Part shown: piece after piece, positions 9,701 to 19,406 of the stretch
How positions within the stretch are numbered: position 1 is the first letter of the stretch
Layout of the letters: every line of letters starts with the position of its first letter
Assembly (NCBI GenBank): GCA_963704505.1
Contig: OY969912.1
Location: forward strand, 310,001 to 374,000
Direction of reading: 5' to 3'
Length of the DNA: 64,000 nucleotides
DNA from: VRUE01 sp963704505
GTDB taxonomy: Bacteria; Actinomycetota; Thermoleophilia; Solirubrobacterales; 70-9
Notes under the pieces: model-generated
Database searches by the model: none
What the model saw: only the letters and a program-made list of their open reading frames with translations
What the model was told of the DNA's origin: nothing
Made by a program: the position numbers and the translations under genes

Positions 9701-10710
9701 CCTTCGCCTCGCTGCTCACCGAAGGGGTCCACATCCGCCTCACCGGCCAGGACACCGAGCGCGGCACCTTCTCCCACCGCCACCTCGTCCTCCACGACGA
9801 GAACACCGGCCTCGAGTACACGCCGATGCAGAACCTCGAAGACGCCAGCGCCCCGTTCGAGCTCTACAACAGCCCGCTCTCCGAGGCCGCCTGCCTCGGC
9901 TTCGAGTACGGCTACTCGGCGGCGACCCCGAACGCACTGATCCTCTGGGAGGCCCAGTACGGCGACTTCGCCAACGCCGGCCAGGTGATCATCGACAGCT
10001 TCATCGCCTCGGGGGAGGCGAAGTGGGGGCAGACCAGCCGCCTGACGCTCCTCCTGCCGCACGGCTACGAGGGCTCCGGCCCCGAGCACTCGAGCGCCCG
10101 CATCGAGCGCTTCCTGGCGCTCGCGGCGGAGGGAAACATCCGGATCGCCAACCCGACCACGGCGGCCCAGTACTTCCACCTCCTCCGCCGCCAGGCGCTG
10201 ATCCGCAAGCCACGACCGCTCGTCGTATTCACCCCGAAGGGCCTGCTGCGGCTGGGCCGCGCGGCGGCGACGCCCGACGAGCTCACCAACGGCGAGTTCA
10301 GGTTCACCCTCGACGACCCGACCGCGGCCGATCGGCGCGAGAAGGTCGAGCGCCTGGTGCTCTGCACGGGCAAGGTCTACTTCGACATGGACACCAGCGA
10401 GAAACGGGAGTCGGCGGAGAACGTCGCGATCGCGCGCGTCGAGCTGATCTACCCGTTCGCCAAGCAGCAGCTGACCGAGCTGATCGCCTCCTACCCCAAC
10501 CTCAAAGAGGTCGTCTGGGTCCAGGAGGAGCCGCGCAACATGGGCTGCTGGAAGGTGATGGGCCGGCGCCTGCCGGACCTGCTGCCGGAGGGCGTCACCC
10601 TCGACTACGTCGGCCGCCCGACCCGTGCCAGCCCCGGCGAGGGCTACTCGATCGCCCATGCTCGCGAGCAGGAACGCATCGTCCTCACGGCTTTGACCGC
10701 CGGCGCTTAG
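6706..10710 (+). CDS. kgd: 2-oxoglutarate dehydrogenase, lipoyl-E2-E1 fusion
   Basis: Single polypeptide of 1334 residues carrying, in order: a lipoyl domain (1-83, lipoyl lysine Lys47 in STDKVDA), an Ala/Pro/Ser linker, a peripheral-subunit (E3) binding domain (about 136-172, TPVARRVAAELGVDL), an E2 succinyltransferase core (about 190-430, active-site segment YDHRVIQG with His397), a linker, and a full thiamine-diphosphate E1 (about 462-1334; HRGRLAVLAHNL, GDAAFPGQGV, QNNQVGFTT). It catalyses oxidative decarboxylation of 2-oxoglutarate to succinyl-CoA in the TCA cycle with a separate E3 (Lpd, not in the window). The DHR..QG active site is as in Corynebacterium OdhA and M. tuberculosis Kgd. 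Those lack the lipoyl and E3-binding domains that are present here. ATG start with only a weak GAGAG before it; TACACT lies 10 nt upstream. Confidence 0.95.
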   Translation: MAQTTTVQIPMPEMGESVTEGIVLEWHVSEGDFVNEGDTVVEVSTDKVDAEVPAPMDGVITKLLVSVDDEVPVGSPMAEMEAGDSDEGSDGGAAGPVAEESTSSSQAAGDVPSSTPPTADTAKTADGTSGSETARATPVARRVAAELGVDLGALAGSGPGSKVTKDDVIAAANGGGNGAAPARVGEEKALRGAAAMLAQAMDESREVPTATSFRTIAVDTLDAKRKALNGVLNERGMKVSFTHIVAWAIAQATKDFPVMVRTFEERDGKPVAIENGPVNLGIAVDVERKGAHSLMVPAIKGSDGLDFSAFHTYYEDLIKKTRENKLTADDFQGTNISLTNPGGIGTVASVPRLLKGQSAIIATGSIAYPPEWAHAAPERLRQLGVSKVMTLTSTYDHRVIQGAESGAFLRRIEQLLQGEDEFYEKIAADLGVEPAPIKAAHAAAASAPPLGAPAPATSPAQPDEELLQAVQAATSLLKGYRTHGHLAARLDPLGREPQGDPSLQPESLNLTPELMARVPASILRIGVPGETLLEALPRMREAYCGTIAYQFEHLSSHQQRTWLREMVETGAHRQPLEQEEKRRLLHRLIDVFEFERFVEKAYLGQKIFTIEGLDAVVPMLDEVVTLAHRNGAEEVVFGMAHRGRLAVLAHNLGRSVESILAEFEGSKQIEAVKAVAAIPHGGTGDVKYHYGHQGIYETSEGEKIAVRLYPNPSHLEFVNPVVEGATRFIQSDFEGPSIAHEPKRAIPVLLHGDAAFPGQGVVAETLNLRALRGYTTGGTIHVIQNNQVGFTTDPQDARSTPYAADMAKGFNVPIIHVNADDVEACSSAIRLAMAFRDRWERDIVIDVIGYRRYGHNETDEPAYTQPLIAAKIKAHKPVSELYADRLVDEGVISREEVDATSKARHDEMSAALKDLRRKMELGEYEDPTVTTSATGELDRSASPPVDTAVPIEKLRSLNEALIRVPESFTIHRKLRKPLGKRIDTLENGGIEFGHAEGLAFASLLTEGVHIRLTGQDTERGTFSHRHLVLHDENTGLEYTPMQNLEDASAPFELYNSPLSEAACLGFEYGYSAATPNALILWEAQYGDFANAGQVIIDSFIASGEAKWGQTSRLTLLLPHGYEGSGPEHSSARIERFLALAAEGNIRIANPTTAAQYFHLLRRQALIRKPRPLVVFTPKGLLRLGRAAATPDELTNGEFRFTLDDPTAADRREKVERLVLCTGKVYFDMDTSEKRESAENVAIARVELIYPFAKQQLTELIASYPNLKEVVWVQEEPRNMGCWKVMGRRLPDLLPEGVTLDYVGRPTRASPGEGYSIAHAREQERIVLTALTAGA

Positions 10711-11097
10711 GGCCCGGCGCGCGGGGCCTGACACGGCCCCGAGCCACCCGCGCGACAGGCCACCAGGGGAGACGGTCAAGGCCGCTGAGCCGAGGAGCTG
10801 ATCGGACGTTCGCTGGTCGCTTATATGAACGCACTTCTTGCCGGTATGCGGGAGCAACTGCGTTCACGTCAACCGCCGCCGCCTCCGATCCTCTAGCTCG
10901 TGACCCCGGGACGCCCGTCCGCGGGTGGCGTAGGGGTGGCGTGGTCTTCGCCTGCCCGGAGGCTGCGGAGGGCAAGATCTCGACCCTGTGGGCGCGATGT
11001 CCCGGCGCCCGGAGCAGCGTGCAGGGCCAGAAGGCCAGGCCACCCCGACGACAGGACCCGCGGCCGGGCGGCCGGGCCCGGGTATCTTGGAATCACC
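10711..11097. other. Intergenic stretch with one inverted repeat
   Basis: Nearly 390 bp without a convincing gene. Frames that cross it are Arg/Pro-rich and look non-coding. The one notable element is a nested inverted repeat at 10827-10865: GAACGCA and TGCGTTC arms, with TTGC/GCAA inside, next to an unusually AT-rich TTATAT at 10821. It could be a regulator site or promoter for the DUF3817 gene about 230 bp downstream. It has no T-run, so it is not a typical terminator. Confidence 0.4.
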
Positions 11098-11436
11098 GTG
11101 ACCTCGCTGAAAAAGCCCGTCCCCGGCCACCTCTTCGTCTGGGTGAAGCGCCTCTCGTGGATCGAGCTGGCGATCTTCAGTGGGTTGATCCTGTTCTGGA
11201 TCCTGCCCGGCTTCGAAACCGAGACGATGCTGTTCGGGTGGGCGCACGGGCTCGGCTTCATCGGCCTTTGCATCGTCATCTGGATCGCGTGTGTGCGCAG
11301 GGAGGCGCCCTACACACTCCTCGCGGCGACCCTCACACCGGTGGGCCCGGTGGGGAGTGTGATCGGCATCGAACTGATCGAGCGCAAGGGTTGGGGCATC
11401 GCATCCCGGCCCGAAAGCTTCGCCGAAACCCCGTAA
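11098..11436 (+). CDS. DUF3817-family small membrane protein
   Basis: Integral membrane protein of about 112 residues with GTG start at 11098. A longer frame to 10900 is Arg/Pro-rich and looks non-coding. Helices are visible at about 21-39 (ELAIFSGLILFWILPG), 48-65 (WAHGLGFIGLCIVIWIA) and 73-92 (TLLAATLTPVGPVGSVIG). The GWAHG motif after the first helix and the TPVGP turn in the last are the conserved points of DUF3817, a family of actinobacterial membrane proteins with no assigned reaction. It stands alone on the + strand downstream of the 2-oxoglutarate dehydrogenase gene and is followed by the candidate RNA gene. Confidence 0.8.
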   Translation: MTSLKKPVPGHLFVWVKRLSWIELAIFSGLILFWILPGFETETMLFGWAHGLGFIGLCIVIWIACVRREAPYTLLAATLTPVGPVGSVIGIELIERKGWGIASRPESFAETP

Positions 11437-11451
11437 TACGCTCAAATTGCC

Positions 11452-11480
11452 TTGACCCGACCGCGATTACGCGGTATAGC
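11452..11480 (+). promoter_or_regulatory. Sigma-70-type promoter for the structured RNA
   Basis: TTGACC (11452-11457) and TATAGC (11475-11480) are separated by exactly 17 bp, one of the best housekeeping promoters in the window. Transcription would start near 11487. No open frame follows. Instead the sequence folds into hairpins and ends in six T at 11617-11622. Confidence 0.75.
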
Positions 11481-11486
11481 TAACTG

Positions 11487-11622
11487 GTGACTGTTCCTCT
11501 GGGCAGTCCCGCCTAGGGGAGCGGCCGCGTCGGCATCCCTCCCTGGCTACCGACGCGCTGGTGCAGTGAGGGTCGCGCGGACCCCCCTGCCTCCCGCGGC
11601 CCCGCTGCACCCATTCTTTTTT
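11487..11622 (+). ncRNA. Candidate structured small RNA with two C-rich loops (6C-like)
   Basis: About 136 nt between the promoter at 11452 and a T-run. Hairpin 1: CGCGTCGG (11526-11533) pairs perfectly with CCGACGCG (11550-11557) around a 16-nt loop containing CCCTCCC. Hairpin 2: GGTGCAG (11560-11566) pairs with CTGCACC (11605-11611), and inside it CGCGG (11576-11580) pairs with CCGCG (11594-11598) around a 13-nt loop with six consecutive C. The T-run at 11617-11622 follows directly, as in an intrinsic terminator. Two hairpins with C-rich loops is the description of the actinobacterial 6C RNA. The match is by shape only and the first loop has its Cs interrupted. It lies antisense-convergent to the aconitase gene, 16 bp beyond its stop. 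Confidence 0.6.
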
Positions 11623-11637
11623 GCGGGCCTGGGAGGC

Positions 11638-14451
<2,814 letters not shown>

Positions 14452-14457
14452 CAGCCG

Positions 14458-14463
14458 ATTCTA
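14458..14463 (-). promoter_or_regulatory. -10 element of a leaderless acnA mRNA
   Basis: On the reverse strand TAGAAT is followed by six bases and then the acnA ATG. A -10 hexamer at this spacing puts the transcription start at the A of the start codon. The same arrangement recurs at several other genes of the window. Confidence 0.6.
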
Positions 14464-14503
14464 CGTTCGCGCGAGGTTCGGCACCTGCTCCGGTCGCCCG
14501 GAG

Positions 14504-15316
14504 TCAACGCTTCTGCGGTGCGTTGCGCGCGTGGCCCTCGGAAACCGCCTTGGCCGCCTTCTGTCCCGTGGACCCGCTCTGGATGCGAACCGACAGGTCC
14601 GGAGTCGCCACCGCAAGTTGAGACATCACCCGCACATGCAGCGGCGCGACGACCACCTCGGTCTTATCCCGCTCGATCGCCCTGAGCACCGCAGCCGAGA
14701 CCTGGGCGGGGCTCGAAGTGCCGGTCCCCGGCGGCACAGAGGCCCCTGTGTCCGCGAACATCCCGGCCTCGCGGACGAAGCCCGGCGAGACGAGCGAGAC
14801 GCCGACGCCCTTGGGCTTCAGGTCCATCCGCAGGCCGAGGGAGAAGCCGCGCAGGCCGAACTTGGTCGCGTTGTAGATCGAGCTCTGCGGGCTGGCCGCC
14901 TTGCCGGAAACGGAGGCGATGAAGACGAGCTGCCCGGAGCCGCGATCGACCATCGCCGGGTAGAGCGCACGGGCGAGCAGCATCGGCGCCTCAAGGTTGA
15001 CGCGCAGGGCACGGGCCAGCTCCTCGGCGCTGAACTCGTCGAGGGAGCCGGACCCCGGCAGGCCGGCGTTGGCGACGAGGATGTCGACCCCTGCGGCCTC
15101 GGCTGCCAGCCGCTCCGCCGCTCCGATGTCGGCGAGGTCGGCGGGGAGGACTCTGTGCCCATCACCCGGCAGGGAGGCCGCCAGCGCCTCCAGCGCCTCC
15201 TGCTTGCGGGCGCTGAGCAGTACCGACGCCCCGCGGGCGGCGAGAGCCTCCGCGATCGCCCGTCCCAAACCTCCTGTGGCGCCGGTCAGTAGAGCTGTGC
15301 GTCCGGCAAGTTCCAT
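14504..15316 (-). CDS. Short-chain dehydrogenase/reductase
   Basis: Classical SDR of about 270 residues: NAD(P)-binding TGATGGLGRAIA near the N-terminus, the VANAG segment, and the catalytic Ser and Tyr-x-x-x-Lys (IYNATKFGLRG). I chose ATG 15316 because it begins immediately before LAGRTALLTGATGG. A longer frame to 15382 adds residues unlike the family. The substrate cannot be read from sequence. Such stand-alone SDRs act on keto/hydroxy lipids, sugars or steroids. It ends 52 bp before the acnA start on the same strand and is divergent from the riboswitch-controlled NlpC/P60 gene. Confidence 0.85.
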   Translation of the reverse strand: MELAGRTALLTGATGGLGRAIAEALAARGASVLLSARKQEALEALAASLPGDGHRVLPADLADIGAAERLAAEAAGVDILVANAGLPGSGSLDEFSAEELARALRVNLEAPMLLARALYPAMVDRGSGQLVFIASVSGKAASPQSSIYNATKFGLRGFSLGLRMDLKPKGVGVSLVSPGFVREAGMFADTGASVPPGTGTSSPAQVSAAVLRAIERDKTEVVVAPLHVRVMSQLAVATPDLSVRIQSGSTGQKAAKAVSEGHARNAPQKR

Positions 15317-15393
15317 CCCACGGCGCAAGCTACCAGCGGACCGGTCGACAGGAACGTTGGATGAGAGGAAACGAGCTGCCAAGTGCGAAAGGC

Positions 15394-15415
15394 CACAAAA
15401 TGTTTGCTTTTTGTG
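15394..15415. repeat. AT-rich inverted repeat between divergent genes
   Basis: CACAAAA (15394-15400) and TTTTGTG (15409-15415) form a perfect 7-bp inverted repeat with an 8-bp spacer in an otherwise GC-rich region, between the SDR start (15316, reverse) and the riboswitch (forward). It could be an operator for either gene. The regulator is unknown. Confidence 0.4.
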
Positions 15416-15457
15416 AGCAAGCGACCAGGCGATCGTCTACACTGCCGCCGTTCCATA

Positions 15458-15592
15458 CAACCGAAACGCCTAATCCCGAGCGCCCATGGCGCGGTGGGAG
15501 CGGGGGAACCACGTTTTCGGGGCTAACTCACCTCTCTCAGGTGGGGGCGCAGGCTCCTTTCGCGCCAGCCCGACAGCTAACCCCGTAGGCCG
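15458..15592 (+). promoter_or_regulatory. c-di-AMP (ydaO/yuaA-type) riboswitch
   Basis: The leader of the NlpC/P60-like gene carries the conserved blocks of the ydaO class in the right order: CGCCTAATCCCGAG (from 15467), GAGCGGGGGAACCACG (15498-15513), CTCTCTCAGG before a GC-rich helix, TCCTTTCGCGCCAGCCCGA, and the diagnostic GACAGCTAACCCCGTAGGC (15572-15590). The coding region starts 16 bp later. In actinobacteria this class senses cyclic di-AMP and turns off cell-wall hydrolase genes, which fits the gene here. A possible -10 (TACACT) lies at 15438-15443, without a well-spaced -35. Confidence 0.93.
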
Positions 15593-15607
15593 ACCAAGGA
15601 GATCGGT

Positions 15608-16165
15608 TTGCTTTCGAACACCAATAAGCTCAAGGCGGGTCTAGCGGCCGCCACAGCCCTGACCGCCGTGGCGTTGGCCGTGCCGGTGGGTGCTTCCGCT
15701 AACTGCGGCGGCGGAGGAATCACGCCTGCCGAAGTAGACATCTGCACGCCGACGCCGAATGCGCGGCTGCTCCAGAACGGCATGCTCGTCCCGCCGAAGT
15801 CGGCACCACCTCGGGTCAAGGCAGTGATCGCCGCCGCCAACCGGATCCGCACCAAGCCGTACATCTACGGCGGCGGCCACGGCAAATGGTGGGATCGCGG
15901 CTACGACTGCTCGGGCTCGGTCAGCTACGCGCTGCACGGAGGCGAATTCCTCGAAAGCCCTCTCCCGTCCGGACCGATGGAGAGTTGGGGCGCCGCCGGC
16001 GAAGGTCGCTGGATAACGGTCTGGGCCAACTCCGGGCACGCCTACGCCGAAATCGCCGGGTACCGCTGGGACACCTCTGGTGACTCCTCGGGCACCGGCC
16101 CCCGCTGGCACGAAGACCTTCTCGATAACGAAGGCTTCGTCGCGCGTCACCCACTCGGCTACTAG
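15608..16165 (+). CDS. Secreted NlpC/P60-like wall peptidase
   Basis: Exported protein of 185 residues with a signal peptide (about 1-31, ATALTAVALAVPVGASA) and a compact NlpC/P60-like cysteine-peptidase domain: DCSGSVSYAL with nucleophile Cys101 and GHAYAEIAGYRWD with His144. It should cut peptidoglycan stem peptides and act in wall remodelling. The domain is short and lacks SH3 or LysM parts, so wall targeting is not obvious. The start is TTG at 15608, fixed by AGGAG at 15597-15601. Expression is under the c-di-AMP riboswitch directly upstream, and an intrinsic terminator follows at 16205. Confidence 0.85.
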   Translation: MLSNTNKLKAGLAAATALTAVALAVPVGASANCGGGGITPAEVDICTPTPNARLLQNGMLVPPKSAPPRVKAVIAAANRIRTKPYIYGGGHGKWWDRGYDCSGSVSYALHGGEFLESPLPSGPMESWGAAGEGRWITVWANSGHAYAEIAGYRWDTSGDSSGTGPRWHEDLLDNEGFVARHPLGY

Positions 16166-16204
16166 CCACTTCCCTTGATCCCCCTCCCAGGCTGAGGACA
16201 TACT

Positions 16205-16236
16205 CCGCCCCGTCCAACCGGGCGGGGCGGGTTTGT
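16205..16236 (+). terminator. Intrinsic terminator after the NlpC/P60 gene
   Basis: CCGCCCCG (16205-16212) pairs perfectly with CGGGGCGG (16223-16230), followed by GTTTGT and further T-rich sequence. It lies 40 bp past the stop at 16165 and separates this gene from the ABC transporter operon. Confidence 0.8.
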
Positions 16237-16330
16237 CCTTGCTTTCCTGACCCCCTCGGATAAGTTTCGGGAGGTAGTCACTCCACCTCCCGACATCCGG
16301 CTGGCCGGCCTCACCAAGCGATACGGCGAT

Positions 16331-17308
16331 GTGGCCGCTGTCGCCGGGATCGACCTGGAGATACAGCGGGGCGAGTTCTTCACGATGCTCGGCCCCTCGG
16401 GCTCGGGCAAGACGACGACGCTGCGGATGATCGCCGGGTTCGAGGACCCGAGCAGCGGCACGATCGAACTCGCCGGCGAGGACGTGAGCGGCGTCCCCCC
16501 CTTCGACCGCGCGGTCAACACGGTCTTCCAGGACTACGCCCTCTTCCCCCATATGACGGTCGGCGACAACGTCGCCTACGGGATGCGCGTCGCCGGTGTC
16601 TCCAAGGAGGAACGGGCGAGCAGGCGCGACGACGCGCTCGAGATGGTCCGCCTGCCCGGCTACACGGACCGCAAGCCGGCCGAGCTCTCCGGCGGCCAAC
16701 GGCAGCGGGTTGCCCTCGCCCGCGCGATCGTCAACAGGCCCAAGGTCCTGCTCCTCGACGAGCCGCTCGGCGCGCTCGACCTGAAGCTGCGTGAGCAGAT
16801 GCAGGCCGAGCTGAAGACGATCCAGTCGGACGTCGGCATCACCTTCGTCTACGTCACCCACGATCAGGACGAGGCGCTGACCATGAGCGACCGGATCGCG
16901 GTCTTCAACGACGGGCTGATCGAACAGGTGAGCGCCCCGCAGGAGCTCTACGAGAAGCCCGAAACGGCCTTCGTCGCCGGCTTCGTCGGTGTCTCCAACC
17001 TGGTCGAGCGCGACGGCGCCCGGTTCACGGTCCGGCCCGAGAAGATCAGCTTCCTTGAAGCCGGCGCCACACCCGATGGCATGACCGTCGAACGGGGGCG
17101 CGTCGTCGACGTCGCCTACGCCGGGTCGGTCACTCGCTATACGGTCAAGCTCGACGTGGGCGGAGAGCTTCAGCTGATCCGTCAAAACACGGAAGGCGCG
17201 GGGGAACACCCCGCGCCCGACGAGGGGCAAGAGGCTGTCGTCGGCTGGCGCCCGGAGAACACGGTCGCCGTCCGAGAGAAGTCAAACAACGAGGAGGAGA
17301 AACCGTGA
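16331..17308 (+). CDS. potA: Spermidine/putrescine-type ABC transporter ATPase
   Basis: ATP-binding subunit with Walker A GPSGSGKTT (21-29 from the GTG), Q-loop FQDYALFP, signature LSGGQRQRV, Walker B LLLDEPLGALD, H-loop THD, and a C-terminal TOBE_2 domain (VRPEKISFLEAG onward), as in PotA. The earliest standard start codon is GTG 16331, but the family's first strand (IRLAGLTKRYGD) is encoded in the same open frame from about 16295. No ATG, GTG or TTG occurs in frame between the terminator and 16331. Translation therefore may begin with a rare codon near 16277-16301, after GGGAGGT at 16269-16275. It overlaps the binding-protein gene by 4 bp. Confidence 0.9.
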   Translation: MAAVAGIDLEIQRGEFFTMLGPSGSGKTTTLRMIAGFEDPSSGTIELAGEDVSGVPPFDRAVNTVFQDYALFPHMTVGDNVAYGMRVAGVSKEERASRRDDALEMVRLPGYTDRKPAELSGGQRQRVALARAIVNRPKVLLLDEPLGALDLKLREQMQAELKTIQSDVGITFVYVTHDQDEALTMSDRIAVFNDGLIEQVSAPQELYEKPETAFVAGFVGVSNLVERDGARFTVRPEKISFLEAGATPDGMTVERGRVVDVAYAGSVTRYTVKLDVGGELQLIRQNTEGAGEHPAPDEGQEAVVGWRPENTVAVREKSNNEEEKP

Positions 17309-18498
17309 GCAAGGAATCACACCCTGCACGCACGGCCTGGCTGATCATCACTGGGCTTCTGGCGGTGATGCTGCTGCTGCTGGCCGGCTGCGGCTCCAGC
17401 AGCGACGACAGCGGCGGAGGCGGCGAAGAACTGCAGAAGCTGGGCAAGGGCGAGGGCCAGGTCAACCTGATCTCCTGGGCCGGCTACGTCGAACCGGCGT
17501 GGGCGAAGCCGTTCGAACAGCAGACCGGCTGCAAGGTGAGCGACAAGATCGCCGGGACCTCCGACGAAATGGTCGAGCTGATGCGCACCGGCGAATACGA
17601 CGGCGTCTCGGCCTCGGGCAACGCGACCGCCCGCCTGGTCGAAGGTGGAGACGTATCCCCGGTCAACGTCAGCCTGGTCCCCAACTACAAGACGATCTTC
17701 CCGGACATCAAGGACCAGCCCTACAACACGTTCGACGGCAAGCCGTACGGGATCCCGCACGGTCGTGGCGCCAACCTGTTGATGTGGAACACGAATGAGG
17801 TGAAGCCGGCTCCGCGGTCGTGGAGCGTGATCCTCGATCCCAAGGAAGCCGCCAAGTACAAGGGCAAGATCAGCGCCTACGACGACCCGATCTACATCGC
17901 CGACGCGGCCGTGTACCTGAAGGCGCACGAACCGAAGCTGGGGATCGAAAACCCCTACGAGCTCAACGAAGAACAGTTCGAAGCGGCGACCAACCTGCTG
18001 AAGGAACAGCAGCCGCTGGTCGGCGAATACTGGTCGGACGCGGCGAAGCAGATCTCCGCATTCGCCAACGGCGACAGCGTCGTCGGCACCACCTGGCAGT
18101 ACCAGTTCTTCGAACTGGAAGGCGCGGGCAAGCCGGTCGCGGCGAGCCCGGCGAGCCAGGGCTTCCTGCCCGAAGAGGGTGCCACCGGCTGGTCGGACAC
18201 CTGGATGATCAGCTCGCAGGCGAAGCACCCGAATTGCATGTACGAGTGGATGAACTACATCGTCTCGCCGAAAGCGAACGCCGAAGTCGCCGAATTCTTC
18301 GGCGAGGCGCCCGCCCAGAGCCTGGCGTGCAAGGAAACGGCGGAAGCCGATTTCTGCTCGAAGTACCACGCCGAAGACCCGTCATTCTGGAAGCGGGTCT
18401 ACTACTGGGAAACGCCGCTCGCCGACTGCGGCAACGGCGAAGAAGATTGCATGGACTACAACGACTGGGTCCAGGCCTGGACCTCGATCAAGGGGTAG
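17305..18498 (+). CDS. potD: Spermidine/putrescine-binding lipoprotein
   Basis: Extracellular solute-binding protein of 397 residues, family 1/PotD type. The lipoprotein signal ends in LLLLAGC with lipidated Cys29 and is followed by a Ser/Asp/Gly linker. The mature part starts with VNLISWAGYVEPAWAKPFEQ, the first strand of polyamine-binding proteins, and contains the VGTTWQYQFFELEG segment before the C-terminal lobe. GTG start at 17305 with GAGGAGG upstream, overlapping potA by 4 bp. Its place as second gene of an A-D-B-C operon supports polyamine or a related cation as ligand. PotD relatives also bind other compounds, so the ligand is inferred. It uses many GAA codons, unlike most neighbours. 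Confidence 0.92.
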   Translation: MSKESHPARTAWLIITGLLAVMLLLLAGCGSSSDDSGGGGEELQKLGKGEGQVNLISWAGYVEPAWAKPFEQQTGCKVSDKIAGTSDEMVELMRTGEYDGVSASGNATARLVEGGDVSPVNVSLVPNYKTIFPDIKDQPYNTFDGKPYGIPHGRGANLLMWNTNEVKPAPRSWSVILDPKEAAKYKGKISAYDDPIYIADAAVYLKAHEPKLGIENPYELNEEQFEAATNLLKEQQPLVGEYWSDAAKQISAFANGDSVVGTTWQYQFFELEGAGKPVAASPASQGFLPEEGATGWSDTWMISSQAKHPNCMYEWMNYIVSPKANAEVAEFFGEAPAQSLACKETAEADFCSKYHAEDPSFWKRVYYWETPLADCGNGEEDCMDYNDWVQAWTSIKG

Positions 18499-18515
18499 TT
18501 CGGCGCCTGTGAGCA

Positions 18516-19403
18516 ATGGCGTCTGAGGCGGTCGTGGAGAGGAGGTCGGTGGGCCGCAGGCTCGCCGGCCTCCTCCACGGCCGTCCCCGCCTACAGATAG
18601 GAGCGCTGCTGGCCGGCCCCGTCGGCTGGTTGGTGATCGGCTACCTCGGCTCGCTCGTGGTGCTGCTGATCGCCGCCTTCTGGTCGGTCAACCCGGTCAG
18701 CGGGGAGCTCGAACAGGCCTTCACCTTCGAAAACATCGAAACGCTCTTCAACGAACCCGTCTACAAGGACATCGTCTGGCGGACGGTTTCGATCGCGGCG
18801 CTGGTGACGATCACCGACGCGATCATCGCCTTCCCGATCGCCTTCTACATGGCCAAGGTGGCGAACCGTCGCGGCAAGGCCGTCCTCGTCGTCGCCGTCC
18901 TCCTGCCGCTCTGGTCGAGCTACCTGGTCAAGGTCCTCTCCTGGCGCACGATGCTCTCCAGCGGCGGGATCATCGACTGGGCGCTGGAACCGTTCGGGCT
19001 CAGCGGCCCGGGATTCGGCAACACCGCGGTCTGGCTGGTGATGAGCTACCTCTGGCTGCCGTACATGATCCTGCCGATCTACGCCGGGCTCGAGCGGATC
19101 CCCAACTCGCTGATCAGCGCCTCGGAGGACCTCGGCGCCAAGCCCTTCACGACCTTCCGGCGGGTGATCCTGCCGCTCGCCTTCCCCGCCGTCGTCGCCG
19201 GCTCGATCTTCACCTTCGCCCTCACCCTCGGCGACTACATCACGCCGCGCCTGGTCTCCAACAACCAGTTCATCGGCAACGTGATCTTCAACAACATCTC
19301 CAACAACCTGCCGCTCGCATCCGCCCTCGCCCTCGTCCCGATCGTCGTGATGATCGCCTACCTGATGGTCGCCCGGAAGCTGGGCGCCTTCGAGCACATC
19401 TAG
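18516..19403 (+). CDS. potB: Spermidine/putrescine ABC permease PotB-type
   Basis: Inner-membrane permease of 295 residues with six predicted helices, the first at about 34-58. The EAA loop that docks on the ATPase reads SASEDLGAKPFTTFRRVILP, about 90 residues from the end, as expected for the binding-protein-dependent transport family. It lies 17 bp after potD and 3 bp before potC, so it is co-transcribed. It is chosen as PotB rather than PotC because it has the longer N-terminal loop with the VNPVSGELEQAFTFENIE segment between helices 1 and 2. Confidence 0.9.
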   Translation: MASEAVVERRSVGRRLAGLLHGRPRLQIGALLAGPVGWLVIGYLGSLVVLLIAAFWSVNPVSGELEQAFTFENIETLFNEPVYKDIVWRTVSIAALVTITDAIIAFPIAFYMAKVANRRGKAVLVVAVLLPLWSSYLVKVLSWRTMLSSGGIIDWALEPFGLSGPGFGNTAVWLVMSYLWLPYMILPIYAGLERIPNSLISASEDLGAKPFTTFRRVILPLAFPAVVAGSIFTFALTLGDYITPRLVSNNQFIGNVIFNNISNNLPLASALALVPIVVMIAYLMVARKLGAFEHI

Positions 19404-19406
19404 GCC

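Noticed and set aside
10827..10865. Terminator for the 2-oxoglutarate dehydrogenase gene
   Set aside because: The stem is short and asymmetric, over 110 bp past the stop, and has no T-run.
16250..16331. Frameshift in the start of the ABC ATPase gene
   Set aside because: The frame from 16265 through 16331 is continuous and encodes the expected strand, so no shift is needed. Only the start codon is missing.
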